From Microbacterium sp. T32 (GTDB taxonomy: Bacteria; Actinomycetota; Actinomycetes; Actinomycetales; Microbacteriaceae), in contig NZ_LQQP01000077.1 of NCBI RefSeq assembly GCF_001619615.1, positions 1 through 64,000 of the forward strand: DNA of 64,000 nt, in the 5' to 3' direction. A program made the translations under genes and the position numbers. The stretch's first letter is position 1; every line of letters begins with the position of its first letter. Positions 19,440-27,901 of this stretch are shown in pieces. The notes below the pieces were generated by a model, which was not told the origin of the DNA, did not search any database, and saw only the letters and a program-made list of their open reading frames with translations.

Positions 19440-20302
19440 GGGGTGGGCCCTTCTCGGGGTCGGTCCCGCAGGTTCATGGACTGCAGGATCACGGCGGACA
19501 TCTCCTCGACGCTCCGGGTCGCGGAGCTGAGGAACGGGATGTGGGTGCGGCGGTACAGGTCTTCGGCCCGGCGGATCTCGAGGGTGCACTGCGCGAGGCT
19601 CGCGTACGTCGAGTGCGGACGGCGTTCGTGCCGCACCTGACTGAGGCGCAGCGCGGTGGTGGTGAGGCCGAAGCAGCGGTCGGCGTGCGGCGCGACGATG
19701 CGCGGCAGCCCGTCGGTGGGGAAGTCGTCGTCGGTCAGCGGGTAGTTCGCCACCAGCAGCCCGTAGTGCAGGGCGAGATACATCGTCGTGGGCGTCTTCC
19801 CGCAGCGCGACGGCGCGACGATGATCACGTCGGCGTTCGCGAGGTCGCGCCCGCTCTGCCCGTCGTCGTGCTCGATCGCGAACTCGACCGCCCGCATGCG
19901 GCGGAAGTACTGCTCGAGGTCGCCGAGTCCGTGGTACTGCCCCGCGCGGGTCTCGGCCGTCGCGCCGAGCTCGGCCTCGAGCTCCGTGAGATGACCGGCG
20001 AGGAGGTCGATGACGACCGCGCCCGCCCCGGTCAGACGGGCTCGGATGCCGGCATCCTTGAGCGTCGCGAAGACGATCGGGGACCCGCCGCCCGCCGCCG
20101 CGCGGCGGAGATCGGCCTGGAGGGAGGCGACGGCCTTCTCGTCGACGAAGGGGATCGTGCGCCGCTCGAAGCGGGTGCCCGGAAAGTTCGCGAGCAGCGC
20201 GTTGCCGAGCGTCTCGGCGGTGATGCCGGTGCTGTCCGACACGAAGAACACCGGGCGCGTGACTGTCTCGGACACGGCGGTAGCGTCGAAAGGACCGGGC
20301 AT
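19436..20302 (-). CDS. ppsR: PEP synthase regulatory protein (kinase/pyrophosphorylase, DUF299)
   Basis: This 288-residue protein matches the PSRP family, which inactivates PEP synthase by ADP-dependent threonine phosphorylation and reactivates it by phosphate-dependent dephosphorylation. Family marks are [23 protein letters not shown] at the N-terminus and the P-loop-like [15 protein letters not shown] near residue 165, followed by [10 protein letters not shown]. It is transcribed ahead of, and coupled to, ppsA. The ATG at 20302 follows a short non-coding region that should contain the operon promoter. Confidence 0.94.
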
Positions 20303-20483
20303 GCGACGACGCTAGGGGCGATTCCCGAGATCTTTGCGACCAATATGACCGAAAGAACCCACGATCTTACGTCCGTGGTAACCGCGCCGGCGTGCGAAGA
20401 CCGTTCTTCCCCTCCCGTTCACTCGCTGCCGACGGAACGGACACGTCCGCCCGACACTGTGGAGCGCCGAGAGGTGGTTCGAG

Positions 20484-20795
20484 ATGCCGGTGGCGTTCCT
20501 GATCGCGTGGGCTCTCACGACGGCGGCCGCTCCGCCGCCCGCGCCGGAGCCCGCGCCCGGCGTTGAGGTCATCGTGGTCGAGGTGCCGGCGAGTTCGCGG
20601 CAGACCCCGACGCCGACCCCGACTCCCACGCCCGTGTCGACGCCCGTGGCATCCGTGTCGCCCCCTCCGGGAGCGCAGGGTCAGCTCCCCGCGACGGGGT
20701 GGGATGCCATCACCCTGGCGATCGCATCGGCCCTCGGTGTCGCGGCGCTCGCCGTTGGCGTCGCGATCCGGCGTGCGCGACGGCGTCGGGCGTGA
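20484..20795 (+). CDS. Small LPATG cell-wall-anchored protein
   Basis: This 103-residue protein has a short hydrophobic N-terminus, which could be a signal peptide. A Pro/Thr-rich stretch follows (PTPTPTPTPVSTPVA, a wall-spanning type of linker), then a sorting signal made of LPATG near residue 72, a 19-residue hydrophobic segment and the basic tail RRARRRRA. Sortases cleave between T and G and join the protein to the wall. There is almost no room for a globular domain, so it may be a spacer or a remnant of a longer surface protein. GAGAGG lies upstream of the ATG. Confidence 0.75.
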   Translation: MPVAFLIAWALTTAAAPPPAPEPAPGVEVIVVEVPASSRQTPTPTPTPTPVSTPVASVSPPPGAQGQLPATGWDAITLAIASALGVAALAVGVAIRRARRRRA

Positions 20796-20804
20796 GTCGC
20801 GCGC

Positions 20805-21803
20805 TCAGCGGTAGTGCGTGACCCAGGCCCAGATCGGGGGACGGCGGCGCCGCGCGGCGGTCTCGCGCGCCTGGTGCACCGCACGGAGGGCGGCGACGGG
20901 CTCCGCGCCGGCGGCGGTCTCGTCCGGGTCGTCGGCCTCCGCGGATCCGGCCTCGGGCGTCGGCGCAGACCCCTCGGCGAGCTCGATCGCGAGCTCGGCG
21001 ACATCGACCGCGGTGGGCCTGGCATCCGGATCCGGGTCGGTCATGGCGGTGAGCAGGAGCTCCCAGCCGTAGCCGAACCGCGTCGGGATCTCGGGGTCGT
21101 AGCCGAGGGGCGCGAGGAGGATTTCCTGCACGGCCCCACCGCCGAGGGGACGTTCCGCGGTCAGCGCCTCCATGGCGAGCTGGCCGAGCGCGTAGATGTC
21201 CGAGGCGGCGTGGGGCTCCTCCCCGCGGAGCCGTTCGGGCGGGAGGTACTCGCGGTCGTCGACCGGCGTGTCGGCGAGGCGCTCGCCGAGGAGGTGCGTC
21301 ACACCGAAGTCCGCGAGGACGCCGCGAAAAGGGCGGCCCGCGTTCCGTAAGGGCCGGAGGAGGACGTTCTCGGCCGTGAGGTGACGGTGGACGATCCCCA
21401 GGTCGTGGATGGCGGCGAGTCCGAGCGCGACGTCCCGCAGGATGGCCGCGGCCAGCGCGGGAGCGAGGGGTCCGCGCTGCTCGAGGTGCCGCCGCAGGGT
21501 CGGGCCGTGGATGAACTCCATCACGAGGTAGCCCTCCCCGCCGTGGCCGACGTGCGCGTCGTAGATCGTCACCAGCGCGGGATGGTCGAGCGCGGTGAGC
21601 ATCCGCGCTCCCGCAAGACGGCGGCGCGAGTCGGGGGCCGCCGCGGGGTCCACCTCGAAGACCTTCACAGCGACGTCGCGCGCGAGGATCTCGTCCCGCG
21701 CGCGGAAGAGACGGCCGCCGCCTTCCGGCAGCCTCTCGATCAGTCGGTAGCGCCGTGTGAAGACGTCGCCCAGCGAGGGCATGGGCGCTGGGGTATCGCG
21801 CAT
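20805..21803 (-). CDS. Serine/threonine protein kinase-like protein, probable pseudokinase
   Basis: This 332-residue protein has the Hanks kinase fold: VAVK with K47, DFG with D165 and a PPE motif near 189. Several key residues are changed. The catalytic loop reads HRHLTAEN (139-146) with H141 in place of the catalytic aspartate and T143 in place of lysine. The alpha-C glutamate position is G65, and the glycine loop is degenerate. No transmembrane helix or PASTA domain follows; the C-terminus is acidic and then basic. Start ATG 21803 has GAGAGG eight bases upstream. It may bind nucleotide and act as a scaffold. Confidence 0.85.
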   Translation of the reverse strand: MRDTPAPMPSLGDVFTRRYRLIERLPEGGGRLFRARDEILARDVAVKVFEVDPAAAPDSRRRLAGARMLTALDHPALVTIYDAHVGHGGEGYLVMEFIHGPTLRRHLEQRGPLAPALAAAILRDVALGLAAIHDLGIVHRHLTAENVLLRPLRNAGRPFRGVLADFGVTHLLGERLADTPVDDREYLPPERLRGEEPHAASDIYALGQLAMEALTAERPLGGGAVQEILLAPLGYDPEIPTRFGYGWELLLTAMTDPDPDARPTAVDVAELAIELAEGSAPTPEAGSAEADDPDETAAGAEPVAALRAVHQARETAARRRRPPIWAWVTHYR

Positions 21804-21981
21804 CCGGCCGTCCTCTCGCGTCCACGACCGGGCTCGGGTGCCCGGCTCGTGCGGGCCGCGAGGACGGGAATCCGCCCGTCGCGGTGCGCTCGACGTTACC
21901 CACCGAGGTTCCTGCCCTCCGCCCGATGACAAGTGGCGCCCTCGCGGTCCATAATGTTGGCCCGCAGTTTCCCGCGTTCCC

Positions 21982-22049
21982 ACGCGTGAGTCGCCAAAGA
22001 TCGTCGCCTCCCCGGGCCGGGAGGCGACAAATCCTGGCGACTCGCGCGT
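21982..22049. repeat. Large intergenic hairpin, about 31-base arms
   Basis: A near-palindrome runs from ACGCGTGAGTCGCCA (21982) to TGGCGACTCGCGCGT (ending 22049), with inner arms GTCGCCTCCC and GGGAGGCGAC. A short stretch in the middle of each arm is mismatched. It lies at the probable 5' truncation point of the DUF916-like gene. Confidence 0.8.
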
Positions 22050-22067
22050 CAGTCGATCCAGAGCACG

Positions 22068-22922
22068 ATGCCGCGCTGGCCCGTCAGCACGGAGGCTACG
22101 CCGGCTCGGACCGCCGCGGCCGCCCGCTCGGGCGTGAAGCTCGACCTCCGCCTCGCCGCCGAGGCGCCGGTCGGCGTCGGCAAGTGGATCGTCGTCCCGC
22201 AGCACCACGTCTCGGTGCCCGCCGGTCAGACCGTCGAGGTCCCCTTCACGGTCGACATCCCGTCCGACGCGACTCCGGGCGACTACGCCGGCGGCGTCGT
22301 GACCTCGCTCACCGTCGCCGATCAGACCGCGAACGTCAACGTCGACCGTCGCCTCGGCATCCGTACCGGCATCCGGGTCGGGGGCGACCTCGCGCCGGCT
22401 CTGTCGCTCGACGGGGTGAGCGTCGACTGGGACGGCGGCCTGGTGCCGCTCCTCTTCGGCGACGCGACGGTGCACTACAGCCTGCACAACACCGGCAACG
22501 TCTCGCTCTCGGCCGACGACACCGACGCCGTCGCCGGCCCGCTCGGCTGGGGCGAGGTCCAGGCCGCGCCCGGCGAGGCGGCTCCCGTGCTGCTCCCCGG
22601 CGAGTCGTGGCAGCGCGACGTGCGCGTGCCCGCGGTGGCCGCGACGGGTCTGGTGTGGGCGTCGGTCACCGCCATTCCGACCGTGACGGATGCCTCGGGC
22701 TCGACGACCGACCTCGACACTGTGACCGCCTCGGCGATGGGCTGGGCCGTGCCGTGGCCGATCCTCGTCGTGGTGCTGCTCATCGTGCTGGTTGCCGTGT
22801 TCGGCCCGCGCTGGCTGCGCACGCGCCGCCGCCGCCGACAGGAGGCCGAGGACGCCCGTGTCGCCGAGGCCGTCGCGCGCACCCTCGCCGAGAAGGAAGA
22901 CGTCGCGACCCCCGCGGGCTAA
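22068..22922 (+). pseudogene. 5'-truncated DUF916/WxL-binding-type membrane protein
   Basis: The open frame encodes 284 residues. From about residue 23 it matches the second half of the DUF916-type extracellular proteins (VPAGQTVEVPFTVDIPSDATPGDYAGGVVTSL), then a beta-sandwich, a transmembrane helix (about 226-246) and a basic cytoplasmic tail. The signal peptide and first domain expected for the family are missing. Residues 1-22 look like random translation, and a large hairpin lies just upstream. Such proteins normally follow LPXTG surface-protein genes. I read this as a decayed gene, though a shortened functional form cannot be excluded. Confidence 0.6.
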
Positions 22923-22963
22923 GGCTGCGCGGGCTGCGGTCGCGCGGTCTGCGGTCGGTCGGT

Positions 22964-23017
22964 GATTCACGCAACCTCAGTCGACAGCCGGCGTTCCGGG
23001 CTGAGGTTGCGCGGATC
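22964..23017. repeat. AACCTCAG-family hairpin, copy 1
   Basis: GATTCACGCAACCTCAG (22964-22980) pairs with CTGAGGTTGCGCGGATC (23001-23017) at 15 of 17 positions. At least one additional copy of the right arm follows. Confidence 0.85.
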
Positions 23018-23065
23018 GCCGAGGTTGCGCGGATCGCTGAGGATGTGCGGCGTCGCCGCCGGTAG

Positions 23066-23123
23066 GCGATCTGCACAACCTCAGTCGGCATCCAGCCCTT
23101 CGGGCTGAAGTTGCGCAGATCGC
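23066..23123. repeat. AACCTCAG-family hairpin, copy 2
   Basis: GCGATCTGCACAACCTCAG (23066-23084) pairs with CTGAAGTTGCGCAGATCGC (23105-23123) at 17 of 19 positions. The loop contains GGCATCC. Two further right-arm-like copies follow. Confidence 0.85.
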
Positions 23124-23295
23124 TGAAGTTGCGCAGATCCATGAGGTTGTGCGGATCGCCGAGGATGTGCGCCGTCGCTGCCGGGATCGCCGTGGTGGCG
23201 CCGCCCGCGATATCTCGACGTCGGTGCACCCGGAGGGTGCTCAGCCGCCGGGGAATAGACTGGATGCCATCGACTCCGCCTCTCCGGGACCCTCC

Positions 23296-23931
23296 GTGAC
23301 CACTGCTCCCTCCGCGCGCTCCTTCGACGTGCGCCACGTCCAACTGGCGCGCGCGCTCTTCGCCGCCCTCGCGGCGGTCATGGTCACGTTCTCGTCGGAC
23401 CACTCCGCGGTCGTCGGGTCGAGCGTCTTCAGTGGTTTCGCGCTCGCGACCGCTCTGGTGTTCGTCCTGTCCGCGTGGCTGGTGTACCCGAGCGGGCAGC
23501 GCGCCACGCCGCTGGTCCTCGCGGTCGTCACCGGGATCGCCGGTCTCGCGGCGAGCATCGGCGCCTGGCGGACGACGGGGTTCTTCTTCGTCCTGGTCAT
23601 CGTGTGGGCGGTGGTCTCGGGTGCCGTGGAGATCATCGGCGCCGTGCGCGATCGCCGCGCCGGGCGCTCGGCATCCCTCGCCCGAGATGGACTCACGATC
23701 GGCGTGCTCACGCTGATCCTCGCCGTGGGGTTCCTGCTGACGAGCCCGGGCTTCTCGTACGACTACTCGATCGAGGGCGCCGGGACCTTCACGCTCACCG
23801 GAATCACCATCGCCGTGGGGATCTTCGGCGGATACGCCGCCATCGTGGCGGTCTATCTGGCGATCGCCGGGTTCTCGCCCCGCCGCCCCGAACCGGTTCC
23901 GGCCGCCTCGGCCGAGGAGGCCGCATCATGA
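23296..23931 (+). CDS. Six-helix membrane protein (HdeD/DUF308-like)
   Basis: This protein of about 211 residues has six hydrophobic segments, short loops and a VVSGAVEIIGAVRDRRAGR segment typical of HdeD/DUF308-like proteins of unknown function. The GTG at 23296 is the most likely start because the sequence before it runs into the intergenic hairpins. The next gene overlaps its stop (ATGA), so both are made together. It could take part in membrane stress tolerance, but this is only family resemblance. Confidence 0.72.
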   Translation: MTTAPSARSFDVRHVQLARALFAALAAVMVTFSSDHSAVVGSSVFSGFALATALVFVLSAWLVYPSGQRATPLVLAVVTGIAGLAASIGAWRTTGFFFVLVIVWAVVSGAVEIIGAVRDRRAGRSASLARDGLTIGVLTLILAVGFLLTSPGFSYDYSIEGAGTFTLTGITIAVGIFGGYAAIVAVYLAIAGFSPRRPEPVPAASAEEAAS

Positions 23932-24263
23932 ACGACAAGCCCACTCGCCGCGACCTCATGAAGCCCGTTCAGCTGCTGGGGCTGGCCTTCATCGCCGCCG
24001 TCTTCGCGGGCGGTGTGACGGCGGTCTCGCTGGGCGTCTTCCAGACCCTCCCCGCCGACGAGGTCCAGCGCGCGCTCATCATCGGCCTCATCGTCGCCGG
24101 CGTCACCTTCATCGTCGTGCTCGTGAGCCTCGCGCTGCTGCTGCTCGCCGTCGATCCCGCCCAGGTCACGAAGCAGGTCGACCGACCGCTGCTCGTGCCG
24201 CAGGAGGACGAACCGCCCGCGGCTCCCGAGGCGCAGGACGGCCCCGAGGCCCCTCGCGCCTGA
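23928..24263 (+). CDS. Small two-helix membrane protein
   Basis: This 111-residue protein has two transmembrane helices (about residues 14-36 and 48-72) and an acidic, Pro/Ala-rich cytoplasmic tail. No family with known function is recognised; similar proteins accompany the preceding membrane protein in related actinobacteria as I recall them. It is coupled to the upstream gene by an ATGA overlap and is followed by the convergent alcohol dehydrogenase. Confidence 0.75.
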   Translation: MNDKPTRRDLMKPVQLLGLAFIAAVFAGGVTAVSLGVFQTLPADEVQRALIIGLIVAGVTFIVVLVSLALLLLAVDPAQVTKQVDRPLLVPQEDEPPAAPEAQDGPEAPRA

Positions 24264-24284
24264 GGCTCCGCCCGGCCGCCCTCG

Positions 24285-25325
24285 TCAGGCGCGCCGCGGG
24301 TCGATCATCGTCATGCCCGCGGGAGCTGCGGTATCCATGCGCGGCAGCATCTCGGCGGCTTCGTCGAGCCCGACGATCCGCTCGACGAGGTCCTGCGGGC
24401 GCAGCACCCCGCGGGCGATGAGGTCGAGCATCTCGGGGTAGTCCGCGGCCGCCATGCCGTGGCTGCCGAGGAGATCGAGCTCCCACGCGATCGCGCGCGC
24501 CATCGGCATCGGCGTCATCCCGTCGTCGGTGGGGAGCAGACCGATCTGCACGTGCCGACCGCGCCGGCGCAGGCTCAGCACGGCGTCGCGCGCCGTCTGC
24601 GCGCTGCCGACCGCGTCGATCGAGACGTGGCTTCCGCCGTCGGTGAGGGCGGAGACGGATGCCGGGACATCGGCGCCGTCGGCGAGGATCGTGTGCTCCG
24701 CGCCGAGACGTCGGGCCACGTCGAGCGCCGCGGGCGTCCGGTCGACGGCGATCACGCGGGCGCCCAGGGCGGCGCCGATCATCACGGCGCTCAACCCCAC
24801 GCCCCCGGCCCCCACGACCGTGACCCACTCGCCGGCACGCACGCGCGCGCGGCCGGTGAGGGCGCGATAGGCGGTGGCGAAGCGGCATCCGAGGGCCGCC
24901 GCCGCCTCGAAGGACACCCCGTCCGGAATCGCGACGAGGTTGGTGTCGGCCGCCCGCACGACGACGCGCTCGGCGAACGATCCCCACTGCGTGAAGCCGG
25001 GCTGCTCCTGGCGCGGGCACACCTGCGCGTTGCCGCCGCGGCACCACTCGCAGTCGCCGCAGCCCATGACGAAGGGCACCGTCACACGGTCGCCGACGCT
25101 CCAGTCGTGGACGCCCGCGCCCATCTCGGCGATGACGCCCGCGAGCTCGTGCCCGGGAACGTGGGGGAGCGCGACGTCGTCATGACCGACCCACGCGTGC
25201 CAGTCGCTCTTGCACAGCCCGGTCGCGTGCACCTCGACGACGACTCCGCCCGCGGGTGCCGTCGGCGCGGGCACCTCCCGGACCTCGAGGGGTTCGGCCA
25301 GGGCGTCCATGATCATCGCGCGCAC
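24285..25325 (-). CDS. Zinc-dependent alcohol dehydrogenase family protein
   Basis: This 346-residue medium-chain dehydrogenase has the catalytic zinc ligands C and H in ATGLCKSDWH and GHELAGVI, and the four structural-zinc cysteines in MGCGDCEWCRGGNAQVC. The NAD-binding GAGGVG is near residue 170. I chose the GTG at 25325 (MRAMIMDALAEPLEVREV, the usual family start), which has GGGAGA nine bases upstream; an ATG three codons earlier is too close to that site. It oxidises an unknown alcohol. It is monocistronic. Confidence 0.9.
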   Translation of the reverse strand: MRAMIMDALAEPLEVREVPAPTAPAGGVVVEVHATGLCKSDWHAWVGHDDVALPHVPGHELAGVIAEMGAGVHDWSVGDRVTVPFVMGCGDCEWCRGGNAQVCPRQEQPGFTQWGSFAERVVVRAADTNLVAIPDGVSFEAAAALGCRFATAYRALTGRARVRAGEWVTVVGAGGVGLSAVMIGAALGARVIAVDRTPAALDVARRLGAEHTILADGADVPASVSALTDGGSHVSIDAVGSAQTARDAVLSLRRRGRHVQIGLLPTDDGMTPMPMARAIAWELDLLGSHGMAAADYPEMLDLIARGVLRPQDLVERIVGLDEAAEMLPRMDTAAPAGMTMIDPRRA

Positions 25326-25421
25326 GGCATCCATTCTCCCGGCACGCAGCCCGCCCGCCCGCCGCGCGCTACGGTGCCCGCCCGCCGCCGCCCGCCGCGC
25401 GTCGCCCCGCACTCCTCGCGA

Positions 25422-25482
25422 GAAACGCGATCGACGCCGTGAAACGCCCCGTCGCGGCGTCTCCTGCGGCGAATCGCGTTGA
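25422..25482. repeat. Intergenic hairpin with bulged arms
   Basis: AACGCGAT and ATCGCGTT form the outer 8-bp stem, and GACGCCG and CGGCGTC an inner stem, around a GAAACGCCCC loop region. It lies directly downstream of the purB stop codon, between purB and the alcohol dehydrogenase promoter, and may also serve as the purB terminator. Confidence 0.55.
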
Positions 25483-25489
25483 TCGCGCC

Positions 25490-26869
25490 CTACAGCGCGT
25501 CGACGACCCGCGACGCGAGCCCGGCGTACGTGGCCGGAGTCAGGGCGAGGAGGCGTTCCTTCGCGGCATCCCCGATGTCGAGGCCGCGGACGAACTCGGC
25601 GAGCTCCGCGGCGCCGACCCGGCGTCCGCGCGTGAGGTCCTTCAGCAGCGCGTACGGGTCGGTGATCTGCGACCGACCTGCGGCGATCTCGGCCCGCACG
25701 ACGGTCTGGATCGCCTCGGCCAGCACCTCCCAGTTCGCGTCGAGGTCGGCGAGCAGCACGTCCTCGGCGAGCGAGATCTCGGTGAGGCCGCGCTGCAGGT
25801 TGTCGAGCGCGAGCAGCGAGTGGCCGAACGCGACGCCGATGTTGCGCTGCGTCGTGGAGTCGGTGAGGTCGCGCTGCAGGCGGCTCGTCACGAGAGTGGA
25901 TGCCAGGGTGGCGAACAGTCCGCCGGCGATCTCGAGGTTCGCCTCGGCGTTCTCGAACCGGATCGGGTTGATCTTGTGCGGCATCGTCGACGAGCCGGTC
26001 GCGCCCGCGACGGGGATCTGCGTGAAGTACCCGAGCGAGATGTACGTCCAGATGTCGGTGGCGAGGTTGTGCAGGATGCCGCCCGCGTGCCGCGCGCGGT
26101 CGTACAGCTCGACCTGCCAGTCGTGCGACTCGATCTGCGTCGTGACCGGGTTGAAACCGAGCCCCAGCGACTCGATGAACTCGCGCGTTAGCGCGGGCCA
26201 GTCGACGTCGGGCTCGGCGGCGACGTGCGCCGACCAGGTTCCGGTCGCCCCCGAGAACTTCGCGAGGTACTCCCCGGCATCCAGCTGACGGATGACGCGC
26301 TCCAGACGCCACGCGAAGACGCCGATCTCCTTGCCCATCGTGGTGGGCGTCGCGGGCTGGCCGTGCGTGCGCGAGAGCATCGCGGCATCCCGGTGCTCGA
26401 CCGCGAGTTCGGCGAGGGCGGCCGTGACGGCGCGGAGCTTCGGCAGCCACACGCGCTGCACCGCGCGCTGCACGGTGAGGGCGTAGGCGGTGGAGTTGAT
26501 GTCCTCGCTCGTGCACGCGAAGTGCGTGAGCTCGGCGAGGGCGGTGAGCCCCAGGCTGTCGAGACGGTCGCGCACGAGGTACTCGACGGCCTTGACGTCG
26601 TGGCGGGTGACCGCCTCCTTCTCCTTGAGCCAGGCGATCTCGTCGGCGCCGAACTCCTCGTAGAGGGCGCGGAGACGGGCGCGGTCCGCGTCCGAGACGG
26701 GCGACGTGCCGAACAGCGACCGGTCGGTGAGGGCCAGGAGCCACTCGACCTCGACCTCGACGCGGGCGCGGTTCAGGCCCGCCTCCGACAGGTAGTCGCC
26801 GATCTCCGAGACGGTGGCGAAGTAGCGTCCGTCGAGCGGGCTGAGGGGCTGCGGGGGCAGAGCGGACAC
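25490..26869 (-). CDS. purB: Adenylosuccinate lyase
   Basis: This 459-residue protein of the fumarase/aspartase superfamily carries the signature SSTMPHKINPIRFENAEANL (about residues 290-310) with the flexible catalytic-loop serine. The SPLDGRY start, typical of the PurB subgroup, is also present, as is SRTHGQPATPTTMGKE near 165 with the catalytic histidine. It cleaves adenylosuccinate and SAICAR in purine synthesis. The start is a GTG at 26869. No other purine gene is near. It is followed upstream by a low-molecular-weight phosphatase on the same strand. Confidence 0.95.
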   Translation of the reverse strand: MSALPPQPLSPLDGRYFATVSEIGDYLSEAGLNRARVEVEVEWLLALTDRSLFGTSPVSDADRARLRALYEEFGADEIAWLKEKEAVTRHDVKAVEYLVRDRLDSLGLTALAELTHFACTSEDINSTAYALTVQRAVQRVWLPKLRAVTAALAELAVEHRDAAMLSRTHGQPATPTTMGKEIGVFAWRLERVIRQLDAGEYLAKFSGATGTWSAHVAAEPDVDWPALTREFIESLGLGFNPVTTQIESHDWQVELYDRARHAGGILHNLATDIWTYISLGYFTQIPVAGATGSSTMPHKINPIRFENAEANLEIAGGLFATLASTLVTSRLQRDLTDSTTQRNIGVAFGHSLLALDNLQRGLTEISLAEDVLLADLDANWEVLAEAIQTVVRAEIAAGRSQITDPYALLKDLTRGRRVGAAELAEFVRGLDIGDAAKERLLALTPATYAGLASRVVDAL

Positions 26870-26896
26870 GGGTCTCCCGGGGGTCGCGCGAAAGGG

Positions 26897-27403
26897 TCAG
26901 CCCGCGGAACGAATGGCGGGCTCGAGCTGCCGGAACAGGGCTCGGCTGGCGCGTTCGATCATACCGAGCACCTCGTCGAACATCGGGGGGCCGGCGTAGT
27001 AGGGGTCGGGGACGTCGAGGGTCTCGGCATCCGGGACGAAGGACTGCAGCAGCGCGATCTTGTCGGCGTCGTCCTCGTCGCGCGCCCACCCGCGCAGCAC
27101 ACGCTCGTGGCTGCGGTCGAGTGCGACCACCAGGTCGTTGTGCGTGAAGTCGGCGAACGTGAACTGTCGCGCACGATGCGTCGAGCCGTCGTAGCCGAGA
27201 CGCTCGAGGGCCGCGAGAGTCCGGTGGTCGGCGCGCTCACCGACGTGCCAGTCGCCCGTGCCCGCCGAGGTCGAGACGACGCGCGACCCCAGGCCCGCGT
27301 CGACGGCGATACGACGGAAGACCACGTCGGCCATCGGTGATCGGCAGATGTTGCCGCTGCAGACGAAGACGACGCGGAAGGGCGCGTCGGCACTCGCGGT
27401 CAT
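26897..27403 (-). CDS. Low-molecular-weight protein tyrosine phosphatase
   Basis: This 168-residue protein has the P-loop C15-SGNIC-R21-S near the N-terminus (VFVCSGNICRSPMA) and the general-acid loop VPDPYY near residue 130. Both are complete, so it should be active on phosphotyrosine or related phosphoesters. The fold length is normal for the family. In actinobacteria these enzymes often oppose tyrosine kinases of capsule synthesis, but no such kinase is nearby. It may be co-transcribed with purB downstream and the holin-like gene upstream. Confidence 0.92.
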   Translation of the reverse strand: MTASADAPFRVVFVCSGNICRSPMADVVFRRIAVDAGLGSRVVSTSAGTGDWHVGERADHRTLAALERLGYDGSTHRARQFTFADFTHNDLVVALDRSHERVLRGWARDEDDADKIALLQSFVPDAETLDVPDPYYAGPPMFDEVLGMIERASRALFRQLEPAIRSAG

Positions 27404-27437
27404 CCCTCCATCATGGCCGGGACGAGCCGCGAGCGCA

Positions 27438-27842
27438 TCAGCGGCGTGAGCGTTCGTCCCGGCGAGGGCGCAGCATGCCGCCGAGCACGGCGTTGATGAT
27501 CGCGATGAGGAGCGCCGCGACGACGGTGAGCCAGAACTCGCCGGTGCGCAGGCCCCAGTCCCAGTTGGACGTGATCACGGCCGTGAGCCACAGCAGGAAG
27601 CCGTTGATGACGAGCGAGATGAGCCCGAGCGTGAGGATGTAGAGCGGGATGGCGACGATCTTCACGATCGTGCCGACGATGGTGTTGACCAGGGCGAAGA
27701 TCAGCCCGACCAGCAGCAGCGTGAGCAGCACCTGGAACCACTCGCCGGGGGCGAACGGGATGAGCGTCACCTGCAGGGCCGGCAGCAGGGTGACGATCCA
27801 GATGGCGAAGGCATTGACGGCCACGCGGACGACGAAGCGCAT
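27438..27842 (-). CDS. Phage holin family/four-helix membrane protein
   Basis: This 134-residue protein has four transmembrane segments with the family pattern ALVNTIVGTIVKIVAIPLYILTLGL and the INGFLLWL segment, as in the widespread 'phage holin family, superfamily IV' proteins that are chromosomal and not linked to phages. No function is proven. The C-terminus is short and basic. The ATG at 27842 faces the histidinol-phosphate aminotransferase gene across 59 bases. Confidence 0.85.
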   Translation of the reverse strand: MRFVVRVAVNAFAIWIVTLLPALQVTLIPFAPGEWFQVLLTLLLVGLIFALVNTIVGTIVKIVAIPLYILTLGLISLVINGFLLWLTAVITSNWDWGLRTGEFWLTVVAALLIAIINAVLGGMLRPRRDERSRR

Positions 27843-27901
27843 GCCCCCATCGTGGCACGGGGGTCCGACACGCGCACGGGTGTCCTCGTTAGGCTCGTCC
27901 C

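Larger units (their letters stand above)
22923..23295. other. Intergenic region with repeated AACCTCAG hairpins
   Basis: No gene is supported in these 373 bases. Two large hairpins (22964-23017 and 23066-23123) are followed by extra degenerate copies of their right arms (GAGGTTGCGCGGATCGC-like at about 23020-23040, and GAAGTTGCGCAGATC and GAGGTTGTGCGGATC at about 23125-23160). Confidence 0.65.

Noticed and set aside
27438..27842. Prophage or lysis gene
   Set aside because: The holin-family label is only a fold name here; no phage gene is nearby and similar proteins are common in chromosomes.
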